Origin: Massospora cicadina
Taxonomy: Eukaryota > Entomophthoromycota > Entomophthoromycetes > Entomophthorales > Entomophthoraceae
Assembly: GCA_022478985.1 (NCBI GenBank)
Contig: JAKSZP010018527.1
Span: 108,672 to 172,671, forward strand
Length of the DNA stretch: 64,000 nucleotides
Reading direction: 5' to 3'
Of the stretch, positions 47,150 through 56,880 are shown one piece after another; the first letter of the stretch is position 1; each line of letters starts with the position of its first letter. The position numbers were made by a program, and so were the translations under genes. The notes beneath the pieces were generated by a model that was given only the letters and a program-made list of their open reading frames with translations, made no database searches and was not told where the DNA came from.

Positions 47150-48049
47150 ATCTGATCAGTCAGTTGGAAGATGAGAAAGATTAGATAATGGCCCTTTTCA
47201 AAAATTATAAACAAATTTCTATGATGGGCAACATTAATTTTGGATGTTTTGAGGATGTATTACATCAATCTGCACTGGGAGCCATCCGCTGATATGCCTT
47301 CATCCTATCCACTGGTCCAAGGCAGTGGATAGGCTTTGTTTACAAAGAAATCAATCAACTGGTCCAGAAAGGAATGCTGGTACTATCAAAAAGATCGTGG
47401 ACATTGTTGATTTTTGTATTAAAATGAATGGATTTAACCAAGTGGTAATCAACTACTGGTGACCTAACAACATAATGAGGAAGCTTTCCTATCCCCTTCT
47501 GAGAGTCAATGTCACGCTCAACTAATTCATCAGAGTGAAGTACTTCTCCACCGTGGATCTAATTTCCAGTTACCAGAAGATAGAGATGCCTCAGAAAAAC
47601 AAGAAAAATGCGCCATTATAACAACTTAAGGGCTGTTCCAACCAACATAAATGCTGCAGGGGTTATATAATGCCCCTACCATGTTCCAAAGGGCAATGGA
47701 CAGCATACTTGGGGGATTAAAAATCTCTTATGTTATAGTTTACTTGGACAGCAAAAACAATTCCTTGAGGATGTTCAACAAATTCTTGCAGCACCTAAAG
47801 GAAGTTTTTCACCAGCTTGCTGCCAACAACTTGAAAGTCAAGCCCAAAAAAATGTACCTTTTTCTGAGAACAACTTATTATTGGGGCTTTGTTATTTACT
47901 AGGAGGGTTTATGGCCCCAACTGCCCAAAATAGTGGCGATTGGGAAGATGAGGTCACCATCCAGAAAATGAGACATCCAGATTTTCCTTGAGATGTTTGG
48001 CTACTACTGGCAGTTCATTGAAGATTTTAGTAAAACAGGGGAACTGCTA
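47150..48049 (+). pseudogene. TE-E reverse transcriptase, broken
   Basis: 47651-47902 is clear: LYNAPTMFQRAMDSILGGLK, YVIVYLDSKNNSL, LQHLKEVFHQLAANNLKVK. The polymerase motif is YLDS rather than YLDD, removing one catalytic Asp. A palm segment near 47540-47590 (YFSTVDLISSYQKIEM) and the FLEMFGYYWQFI connection near 47985-48020 are also readable. Stops separate the parts. Confidence 0.85.
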
Positions 48050-48560
48050 TTCTAATTTTTGAAAAATAGAACCCTTTTGAATGGATGCAAATTGTCAACT
48101 GCTTTTAACCAACTTCACACCTGTTTTGCTACAGCGCTGGCACTCATGTACCCAAATTCTAATACCCCATTCATAATTTAGATGGATGACTCCCTCACTG
48201 CCATAAGAGCTATGTTATCCCAACTTGATGATGAGGGGGTAGAGCACCCCTAGCATACTGCAGCTGTATGTTAAACTTTCCTGATCTTAAGTACACTGTT
48301 ACTGGAAAAGAATATCTAGTGGTGATTTACATATGCAACCAATTTAGGGTTTACATCTACAGCATGCATTTTAAGGTAATAACTGACCACGCCATGCTTA
48401 AGTGGCTGCAGAACCTCAAGGAATTGGATGGATGCCTAGCTCACTGAGCTTAAGTTACAAGCATACAACTTTGAATATTCAACATTGATCTGGTGTGAAG
48501 CATCAACTGCTAATGGACTTTTTAGGCTACCTACTGTCACATTGACTGCTGATATGGCTG
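48050..48560 (+). pseudogene. TE-E RNase H, broken
   Basis: Starts after the GYY connection. Visible strings are AFNQLHTCFATALALMYPN, MDDSLTAI, YLVVIYICNQFRVYIYS and ITDHAMLKWLQNLKE, in the usual order. A stop after the MDDS region and others later break it. Confidence 0.8.
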
Positions 48561-49745
48561 ATGGCCTTTGTTTTAAGAGGTTGAAAATGGAATATGATAA
48601 TGAATCAGAATAAGTACATCACACTTTGAAACAACTGGTAAAGACCACCGCCATTAGGGGTGGAAAACTCTTCAAACTGATAGAAAACTTTAAATACATT
48701 GTACCATAACCAACCAAGGGTACTTATCTAATCATCAGAGACTATAAATCCATGGGCCATGGCAGATTCATGAAGATGTATAAACATCTGAAATAACGCT
48801 ACCATTGGGAATTGATGCACTTTGATGTCCACAAAGCTCTAAAATGCTGATGGGGGTGCCAAGCAGAAGCGCCGTATCAAAATAGCATCTCATATCAACT
48901 GATAAAACTAAACTTTACTTTTAACATGATTAATTGATGCATGGGGATGCTACATGCCAGTGAAGGAATTAAATATATTGTGGTGGCCATCAATCACCTT
49001 ATGAAATGGGTTGATTCCAAGCTGGTCAGAGACTTGGTGGCTGTGACCACCAAATGTATTTTGGAGAACATTTTTTATAAAAATGGATGCCCAAAATCCT
49101 TCTAATGTGGTATTAACTTCAATATACATGTGATCACCAAGCTTAACGATCTGATGGGGATCCATGGGCCCTTTTGACACCATACCACCCTAAAAACTGA
49201 TGGTATGGTAGAAACAGGTCAATGGCACTTTGGGAAGCATCCTACAAAGATTGGTGTTATGAAAAATGGCCTGTTGGAACCTCCTCCTGCCTTCTGATAT
49301 CTTTGCATATAACATCACATTCCACTCATCCATGGGATGGTCAACATTCCAACCCTGTATGGGTGACAACCTTCCCTTCCGCCAATCTGGTACTCCTGCG
49401 TTCATAGAGAAGGGATGACTCCTAGTCAATACTTGGAGAATCTTGATCAAATGCCGATCCAGTTTCAAACCGAGGCCTACTCTAATGCTCTGGCCCAGAA
49501 GGTGAAATGTAGGGAGTGCAAAATCAGAATTGCTATCCCTTTCCCTGCCTTAGCTTAGGGAAATGAGTGCTCTGCTATGATCACCATAGGTTAGGTAGGA
49601 TGAGCAAGCTTGAATACATCTGGAAGGGGTTGTTTGAGATCTTAGAGAAGACTTTAACTGACATATATATGCTCAAAGACCCCATCAAGGGACATATTAT
49701 CAATTGAGTACAGGCTAAGTTCCTAAAGTATTTCCAACTGGATGT
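48561..49745 (+). pseudogene. TE-E integrase, broken
   Basis: A zinc-binding remnant (GHGRFMKMYKHLK, then a single Cys) lies near 48750-48850. The core shows EGIKYIVVAINHLMKWVDSK, with the first catalytic Asp changed to Asn, then LNDLMGIHGP and VNGTLGSILQ next to the expected Glu. FAYNITFHSSMGW follows. The C terminus (LFEILEKTLTDIYMLKDPIK near 49625-49690) is the GPF/Y-type module, ending around 49745. No chromodomain follows. Confidence 0.82.
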
Positions 49746-51260
49746 GTTGATGCCAGCCCCCTCCAATAATAAATTCTACCACTGGCCACTGGCAATTTAT
49801 CAACCCCCTATATTTGGTCAATTGGGGAAAAATAGTGAGATTTGGGTTTACCCAACCATAGGATATCACCACCAGCCCTATTACTGTCATGGAAATGGCA
49901 GAAGAAGTTTAGACCAGCCTGCCAGTCAGGATGCGTAAGTACCCAAAAAGTAAGCTAGGATACCAGAGGCATTGTCAACTGGATGACTTGATATGGAGCC
50001 AGGCATTGGAAAATAACAAATTGTTGATGCAGCATAATATTGAGTATGATTCTGACGACAAACCACAATGAGCCCACTCCCAACCCAAGAGGTCTTGCTG
50101 CATGGGGTGGGATCACAGAGATAGTCTCAATAAGTTCCTTGGTATATGGGACCATTTCAACTGGGGCAGCAAGGAGACAGATTCTCTCTTGCAATTGGTG
50201 GATATAAGGCCATAAGATTACCATGTATTGCTGCTGAAAGTTTGTGATAATGGGGTTGTAGAGCCAAAAATATCAGACTCACTGAATCCAATCGATGATG
50301 GAGGGGGCTATAGTGACCAAGAGTACTGGTAGAGCCTATCCAGTATATAGACTGATGGGCTACTAGTGAATTACCATCAGAGATGCAGTCAGAAGATAAA
50401 AATTGTTTGGTTTTTAGGTAAAATTTTATTGAAATGAAATAAAGAAAATTGACCAATAATTTTCTTGATACTATACAACTGATTAAATAGTGGTCAGTTG
50501 GGGTAGTGAAAAGTCAGGATTGGGGCCCTCAATTTTGACCTAACTGGTGAATTGTTCATGAATGGGCAGATTTATTCTTTGGGAACTGACATTGCAAAAT
50601 TCAGCGGTGGGCCAAGTTGCTATCAGTTTGACCTCAGATGTCCAAACTGAGGCTTGGCTATGTTTCCGATGGTTGGCACAACAGCATTTGGCCCAATGAG
50701 CAATGGGAATCCCCCAAGGCCACCCCACATAGGGGAAAGCCCATTTGGTTGGGAACAGGTTCAGGATGCCCAACCTGCCCACGCTTGGTCACTGGACCAT
50801 TTGTTCAGTCAGTGGTATCACATCAGCTGCAATACCCAAATTATCAACAGGGGGCTTCAAACCCTCATCGATGGCACCCGATGCTATAGCTTGATCATCA
50901 AGGATGATCCCCAACAACTTTGGTAGGAAGGTGCTCTGTTTGATCAGCATATTGATCAAATTGGAACCATTGGGCATTCCAGCCGATACCTCAGTCTTCA
51001 TATCTTTCCGGCTATTTGAGATTTGGGCACTGGCCAGATTACCACTCAAATTAGATCTGACCAATTTTGATCTGACAATCTCACACAGATTTTGCTAATT
51101 CCCCATAACAGTTCTGCTGAGGTGAGTGTGGGTACTGGGGGTGGGATTCAAAGTGGAAGAGCTGTTACCCATCGCTCATCTACTACATGAGTGAGATCGC
51201 CCTGAGTAATGAGAGGTACCACCATCCTCTTCAGTGTCTTCTTACTCAAAAATGGGAAGA
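49746..51260 (+). other. TE-E 3' segment of unknown function, conserved in TE-H
   Basis: This 1.5 kb segment between the integrase and the 3' LTR aligns from about 49913 to 50890 with 63298-64000. Both strands keep open stretches. On the plus strand, 50654-50926 contains GNPPRPPHIGESPFGW and QDAQPAHA, which TE-H repeats as GNPSRPPHVEAGPFGW and WDAQPAHA. On the minus strand, 50224-49955 has a hydrophobic frame with a partner in TE-H at 63519-63307. I cannot tell which strand codes. It may be a third ORF of this family or an older captured fragment. Confidence 0.5.
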
Positions 51261-51986
51261 TGGCCTGATCAACAGCCCGGGGACGTTCCCCAGGACTTAC
51301 AATTACCCCCAAACCCTATAGACATCACCTTTATTCTTGCCCTGCAATCCACACCCTTTAGGCTGATCAATCCCAACAGATCCCCCATCTGATTTGTTGC
51401 AAGCGATCTCTAGCCTGACTAAGTTTTTTAATTTGTACAATCCTAATTTTATGTGATCAAACCTTATCTAGAGCTCAGTTCCCTAGAGCAGTTTGGTTCT
51501 CATCAATTAAAGTTTTTCAAAGTCATTCAGTCAAATCTGTCTCAAGCATTAGTTGGCTGATACCCTTAAGATGCTACTGAGGTTGAACTGACTACCCCAA
51601 GTCTGCTTGACCCTGGATGGACCATCATCCAGTTTCAGAGATCTTATCCCTTGGCTATCAGTAGATTATAAGGAGTAAACTCCAGAATATTTGGGAGCTG
51701 GAAAGTAAGATGACTGGCTAGAGGTCAAGGTAAAAATTGGGTTAGACCAGTATAATAAGGGATATATGTGGTGACACACATTCTGAAGGTTACCATCGAT
51801 GATGGATCTCCAAGCTGGAAGTACCTACTGAGACTATGGCGGATTTGGAGAGTCTATCTTTTAATAAAGTTTTTTTTATCAAGCTTTACGTCTATTTGGA
51901 GGTATGCTGGCTTCACACAGTTGTACCTATTTGAAGTGCTAACATACATGTTCCCATTTTTCCCAGCTGCCGTTCCGATTGCAACA
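51261..51986 (+). repeat. TE-E 3' LTR
   Basis: From TGGCCTGATCAACAGCCC to GATTGCAACA, preceded by a purine run (AAAAATGGGAAGA, 51248-51260) as polypurine tract. Confidence 0.8.
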
Positions 51987-52782
51987 AGCTTACCATTAAT
52001 TAGCTTATGGTATGGCATAATTTCCTAAATAAAGATTTAATTCAGTTCCTTACTCAACACTTCAAAAAAGCTATAACTCGTATCTATCTACATTTAAAAC
52101 TAATCATGGCGGCTACCCAACCCCGAGAATGTCTATCTAGTAAATTGTACAGTGTCAATAGATCCGTAATAACCTATCCCAAATAAAATACAAACCTAAA
52201 AGGTGGTATACCATTATACCGGGTTAACCTTAAACTAAGATGTAAGCTCCGAGTTGAAGGTCAAAGGTGAACATCTGTATCTATATAACTATTAAAAGTA
52301 ATAGATGCGGGGTTTAAAAAGATTGACGGCCAGATGAAGGCTTATTTTTAATTTATAGGGGTATCCAAAAATAATTTCTTGGGAAGGCGGAGCTAGAACT
52401 AGACCATCCCTTACCTTCGACATGGGTACAATAATATATCTAAACCGTAATGTGTAAAAATTCCCAAATTTACTTACTCTCTGATCACTGATCTCAACGT
52501 CTAGTGATAGTAGACCCCATCCTTTGTCGGGTCTAAACTATTACTAAAGGTACGATACTCAAGGACCAAGCGATTTAATCTAAAATGGTATGCTTATAGC
52601 TAAACTTTATCTCAATGGTTAGCAGCTATATGGGATGGCCTACCTTTTAAGTTTTTTGATTGATTATTTTTACCAAAGGTACCATATTAGAAACCTTACC
52701 TCACCTTCGATCCCTACGATGATAAGCTAAAGGTAGGCATAAGGTAAAACTGATCCGATTTTGCATGACCGACCAACCTTAA
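51987..52782. other. Left part of the CpG-normal island; no gene recognised
   Basis: From roughly 52080 the DNA changes character: CG dinucleotides become common and TE similarity ends. No convincing reading frame was found. Unique intergenic sequence upstream of the NIPA gene is the simplest reading. Confidence 0.45.
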
Positions 52783-53065
52783 GCTTATTTCCAAATTTGG
52801 GCAAGACGAACTTTACAATCGTCCTAACTGAACGGGTTACCAATGGCTCAAAATTAACCCACCCCGAAACCTGAAGTTTTTTATAATTGACGACCAGAAA
52901 CTATAAAAAGCCATCTTAAGGTATCGAGCTTATTTCCAAATTTGGGTAAGGTGAACTACGATCCGTCTTAACTGAACGGGTTACTATTGCTAAAAATTAA
53001 CCCCCCCGAACCCTAAAGATTTTTATAATCGACGGCTAGAAACTATAAAAAGCCATTTTAAAGGG
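52783..53065 (+). repeat. Two-copy tandem repeat, unit about 143 bp
   Basis: GCTTATTTCCAAATTTGGG starts both copies (52783 and 52928), and each ends near CTATAAAAAGCCAT (52901 and 53043). Between them CTGAACGGGTTAC and AAAATTAACCC recur at matching offsets. Several substitutions separate the copies. Confidence 0.85.
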
Positions 53066-53923
53066 ATACCGGTTAACTAACCCGAACCCCACCCAACCCG
53101 ATAAAACCCCAAACTCGATCCACCGACATTGACGAAGCGTGGGGGTCGAACGATAATACAGCTCTAGGGGGTTCGAATGGGCATAATGTTTATTTAAGCT
53201 AGTAAAGGGTGGATGATAGCTTTACTTCATAAAACCCATCCAGCGAACTTGGCACAGTAGTGGTAACTAGAGATAAGAATAGATAGATCCATAATTTAAA
53301 ACTTCGAGCTAAGAGAACCCTGATTGGCTCATATGCTAGCCGTCACCCCTTAACCCATAACGCCACCATTTCCAAACGGGGGCGAATTATTAAAAGTGGC
53401 AGTTTAAAAGGAGGTGGATCCCAATACCCAGCGATATTCGTGGTGAGCTGATGTAACCTGCAACCCTTTACCCCACTTTAAAAAATAGGGGCATGGACCA
53501 TGCGTTACTCGAGAACCTAAGCTATCGGCCGTTCCCTGTCATTTAGATAAAGTGGGTTTAAACCTTTGCGCGGTCAGCTGGGTAAGGTATCGGAAACTTA
53601 TTTTGGTAATTTTAAGGTATCGGAAACTTATTTTGGTAATTTTACACTTTCCCTTACCCTACCCTCCTATACCCTTTTAAAAGACGCGGGGTCAACGCAT
53701 AAGGTTCCCACCCCACTACCCTTTTATTGATGCTCCGACCCTTTTAACCCCCGCCCTACCAATTTAAATTGTAGGCTAATCGTTCCCCCGCTAAACTCAC
53801 CTAGCTCCCCTCGCCGCGGCCCAGTTTCCACCCCCTTTTCAGTGCTTAGAAGCCTTCAAACCTTGCGTAATCTCGGTTATCGTACACTTGGCCCGGTGAG
53901 TTTTATCTGACCCACTATAGAGC
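53066..53923 (+). promoter_or_regulatory. Upstream region of the NIPA gene
   Basis: No gene is visible. The stretch 53640-53860 is rich in C/T on the plus strand (for example CTTTCCCTTACCCTACC), as in many fungal promoters. There is no clear TATA box close to the start codon. The 30 bp duplication at 53584-53643 lies within it. Confidence 0.4.
53584..53643 (+). repeat. Perfect 30 bp tandem duplication
   Basis: Two identical adjacent copies beginning AAGGTATCGGAAACTTATTT. No differences between them, so it is recent or maintained. It is 280 bp upstream of the NIPA start codon. Confidence 0.95.
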
Positions 53924-55063
53924 ATGGGCAGCTATCTGAAATTTATGCTCGGGCTTTCGGTAAGCCTCGTCGCCACCTTACTGGCCTCCTTTGGGATCGC
54001 CCTCCAACGTCGGAGCCACCTGATAATGGCCAACCCGGGCGGCATCGGGTCCACCCCGCTACGTCGCCAACTGGATCGCCACCGGTGGGGGTTCGGGTTC
54101 GCCATCTACCTGGCAGGTTCTTTAATCGGTTCAATCTTCTCGATCGGGTCGCTGCCCGTGACGCTGCTCGCCCCGCTGGGGGCGTTTAGCCTGGTGTGCA
54201 ACGTCGTGGTTGCCAAGTTGATGCTCGGCGACCCCGGGTCGTGGCAGGCGGGGGTGGGGACCCTGGTTATCCTCCTCGGGGCACTGCTGGTTGGGGGGTT
54301 CGGTTCCCTCAACGAGTCGGATAGGTCGCTCGATGACCTACTGATCCTGTACGGCCGCCCGCAGTTCATCGCCTACTTTGCCGCGCAGGACGCGATGATA
54401 TTAATAGCGATGGTGTGGAACGCGTTTAACGCCCACCATATTGACTCGGCCACCCGTTTGGGGGCGTATGGCCACAATAAGCTCCCCTTCCGACGCCTCA
54501 ACCTCCCAACCAACCGGACGGTGGTTGGTTTGGTGTATGGTACGATCAGCAGCCTGCTCGCGACCCAGGGGGTACTGTTTGCGAAGAGCGGCCTCGAGCT
54601 GCTCGCCTTGACGGTGGGCGGGGCGGACCAGTTCGACCGGCCTCTGGCGTGGTGGGTGGTGGGGTTGCTGGCCGTCACCGCGCTCGCCCAGCTGTATTAC
54701 CTGAACCGGGCGGTGGCCATGTGCGATATCGTGGTGCTGGTGCCGTGCAATTATGGCGTCTACAACGTCTCCTGCCTCATCAACGGTTTGGTTTATTATG
54801 ACCTGTGGGGCGAGCTGGCGTGGTGGAGGCTTCTCCTGGTCGCCCTCGGGACGCTGATACTGACATTGGGTGTCGTCGTGCTCGCCTTCCGCCCCCAGGC
54901 GCCATCCGTGGTGGTGTGTTCGCCTATCGGCTCGGATGCCGAGTTTGCCGGCTTCATCGCGGGCGCCACCGCACCGCCGGCCGGTATCCCACCCCTCGAA
55001 GAGCTTTCCCGGCCCCCCACCCTTCGAACCGCCGGCCAAGCGAGCACTCCCCGCTCTTGGTAG
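53924..55063 (+). CDS. NIPA-type magnesium transporter (DUF803 family)
   Basis: A continuous 379-codon frame, with no intron needed. Nine likely membrane segments fall at about residues 5-27, 54-76, 78-101, 108-127, 147-170, 199-220, 241-260, 262-285 and 298-322, the layout of NIPA proteins, which carry Mg2+ across plasma or endosomal membranes. Family-like motifs are LLAPLGAFSLVCNVVVAKL (about 81-99), YGTISSLLATQGVLFAKSG (about 205-223) and VPCNYGVYNVS (about 263-273). The ~55-residue tail is Pro/Ala-rich. An in-frame TAG lies two codons before the ATG, so this is the first usable start unless an upstream exon exists. The gene is GC- and CpG-rich, unlike the TEs around it. NIPA membership is fairly sure; the ion carried is inferred from the family. 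Confidence 0.88.
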   Translation: MGSYLKFMLGLSVSLVATLLASFGIALQRRSHLIMANPGGIGSTPLRRQLDRHRWGFGFAIYLAGSLIGSIFSIGSLPVTLLAPLGAFSLVCNVVVAKLMLGDPGSWQAGVGTLVILLGALLVGGFGSLNESDRSLDDLLILYGRPQFIAYFAAQDAMILIAMVWNAFNAHHIDSATRLGAYGHNKLPFRRLNLPTNRTVVGLVYGTISSLLATQGVLFAKSGLELLALTVGGADQFDRPLAWWVVGLLAVTALAQLYYLNRAVAMCDIVVLVPCNYGVYNVSCLINGLVYYDLWGELAWWRLLLVALGTLILTLGVVVLAFRPQAPSVVVCSPIGSDAEFAGFIAGATAPPAGIPPLEELSRPPTLRTAGQASTPRSW

Positions 55064-56522
55064 ATGGTACCTGCGCTTTAAAGCTTTCGTCCACCCCCGG
55101 GAGTTTCGCCGAATCCCCGCGCCCGCTCCGGCGGCCCTTATCCCCTAGCCTCTCACTCTAGTAATTATTCTTCCCCCAGGATGCCAATATACCCGACTTG
55201 TACACACCTTTATACCCCAATTTAGAGGCTCGTACCATGGCAGGTCCAACCCTTTTTCATCGCGAGCAAGCTTTGGAGGTTTAAGCTTTTAAGCGAAACC
55301 TACGCCTCCCGTACCCGAACGCTATATAAACGGGCAACCCTCGGGTTCCAACCTTAAACCCCGGGTTAAAAAGGTTCATCGCCAGTCTAAAGGGGGCCGG
55401 GTTGTTAACCCATATTCGTAAAGTGACCTTTGGAAAACTTGTTTACCCGGTTCGGCCTGGAGCTAAGGTAAGAAAACTTGAATGCTTAAACCTTGGGTTA
55501 CGTTGGCTTCGTTTAAAAGGGAGGACGGGCCGTATAGGTTGCAAATGGGTAGCGTTACAAAATAATTTTAACTTAAAGGGTTGGGTACCGATTGAAAAGT
55601 TAATATTTGACTAACGTAACACCTATAAACTTATAAAGGTAATTTAGGCTAATAAAAATCCGATTGGTAGGGGGGTTCGGCCTTCCGAAGGTTCACGCTG
55701 CATGAAGTTACCATCTATACCCGATCGACAGCTCCACCTAAAGTTTATTGTGGAATGGTACGCTTTTCTGTTATAAAGCTACGTGGGTTAAGTTTACAGT
55801 CACTAGAGGTTTAGAGATCGATTTAGGGTTACCGCATCTTACGCCCTGGTGAAGGGTTGATATAACTGGATTCTATAGAGGTTTAAGCCCATCAGATTAT
55901 GGGTAAAATCAAATCCTTGGACTAGCGTCATATCATACCCTAAAGCTATCAAATGCGTAAAATATGGCCAAGTACGAGTTATACCTACCGGTACCCGTGA
56001 TGTATAAACCTAAATACCTGTTGGCTATAACCTTGATCTTTGGGGTTAAACTTCCGATACCCATGTTATGACATGCCAACGGCTGTAACTTACCAAGATA
56101 AAAACTATTGAACCCCGATTGGGTTATGTAAAGCTGGTAAAAATTATGTGGGTGGGTCGGTTTAACACGTCCGTCACCATGTCACCCAAATTTGGGTGAT
56201 GGGTATGCTTTCATAGGGGCCCCGGTACCCAAATTTGGGCAACGGGGTGATTGGGTTAATGAACTATCTGTAGGTTTAGTATCGCTAATACCCATTTCAA
56301 AATATTATAGCTTAATTGAAGTGGTAAATACCCAAACCCACTGTTGGAGCTCAGATGGGGTATGTAAGGAAAAGGTGTGCATAACAAAGTTCTCAGCTGT
56401 ATGGGATGAGACAATTTTAGCTGCATGGGTGTAAAAATTTATTGGATTTGGGTTATTATTGGCAAACAACCTAAATAAACCTATTACTGCACAGGTTTAT
56501 TTCTTGTACACTTTGTCCATAT
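55064..56522 (+). other. Downstream part of the CpG-normal island; no gene recognised
   Basis: No recognisable gene. A 70-codon frame at 55402-55614 has many Lys/Arg/Leu and no known motif; I judge it chance. The NIPA transcript end is probably within the first few hundred bases, but no clear AATAAA was seen there. Palindromes at 56182-56199 and 56228-56239 are the main structure. Confidence 0.4.
56182..56199. repeat. Perfect 18 bp palindrome, with a 12 bp partner at 56228-56239
   Basis: TCACCCAAATTTGGGTGA is self-complementary. CCCAAATTTGGG recurs 43 bp further on, and CCAAATTTGGG occurs in both units of the 143 bp repeat (near 52792 and 52937). Such a site could bind a dimeric regulator; that is inference. 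Confidence 0.6.
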
Positions 56523-56863
56523 TGTATTGGGATTTTTACCCATATTCCCAGCCTGCTAGATTACCTGGTATCACTAGGGGAAAATTCCCTAAGGTGAAGT
56601 GAATTGGAAATCAGCTGGCCCAAGCTTTGGAGTAACTATGTTCAGGGATTTTGGGATAGTTGCCTGGTCGTATCTGTCAGGGATTGATCCAGATAAATAC
56701 TTAAGATCTTAGTGGGTGGAGTTGCCAATGAAATAAGGGCATCTGATAGTGATTAACTATCAGGTGTACCAATTGGGATCAGTCAGGTTTCATCACCAAC
56801 TAATTAGGAATGAATAGCAAGTTGCAAGGTGAGTGATGCCGCCTGCAACTAGCAAATCGATCA
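56523..56863 (+). repeat. TE-G 5' LTR
   Basis: From TGTATTGGGATTTTTACCC to AATCGATCA. Long shared blocks with the 3' LTR include CATATTCCCAGCCTGCTAGA and ATCTGATAGTGATTAACTAT. Confidence 0.85.
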
Positions 56864-56865
56864 GT

Positions 56866-56880
56866 TGGTGCATGACCCAC
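56866..56880 (+). promoter_or_regulatory. TE-G primer-binding site (probable)
   Basis: TGGTGCATGACCCAC begins two bases after the 5' LTR. It shares TGGTGC with the other sites but then differs. Confidence 0.5.

Larger units (their letters stand above)
42153..51986 (+). mobile_element. TE-E: Ty3/gypsy retrotransposon relic with extra 3' segment
   Basis: LTRs at 42153-42870 and 51261-51986 (718 and 726 bp, clearly diverged) enclose gag with a zinc knuckle, protease, RT, RNase H and integrase on the plus strand. A further 1.5 kb lies between the integrase and the 3' LTR. The primer site follows the 5' LTR by three bases. Flanks GATAA and AGCTT do not match, so no target duplication is visible. 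Catalytic residues are lost in protease, RT and integrase. Confidence 0.88.

Noticed and set aside
53150..53180. tRNA B-box-like GGTTCGAA
   Set aside because: No matching A box or cloverleaf could be drawn around it. The same holds for GGTTTGAACCC in the TE-B LTRs and GGTTCCAACC near 55346.
54401..55039. 212-codon open frame on the minus strand opposite the NIPA gene
   Set aside because: GC-rich genes often leave long open frames on the other strand. It has no membrane or domain pattern, while the plus frame is a convincing transporter.
55402..55614. 70-codon frame downstream of NIPA
   Set aside because: Short, Lys/Arg/Leu-rich, with no motif and no context; chance is likely.
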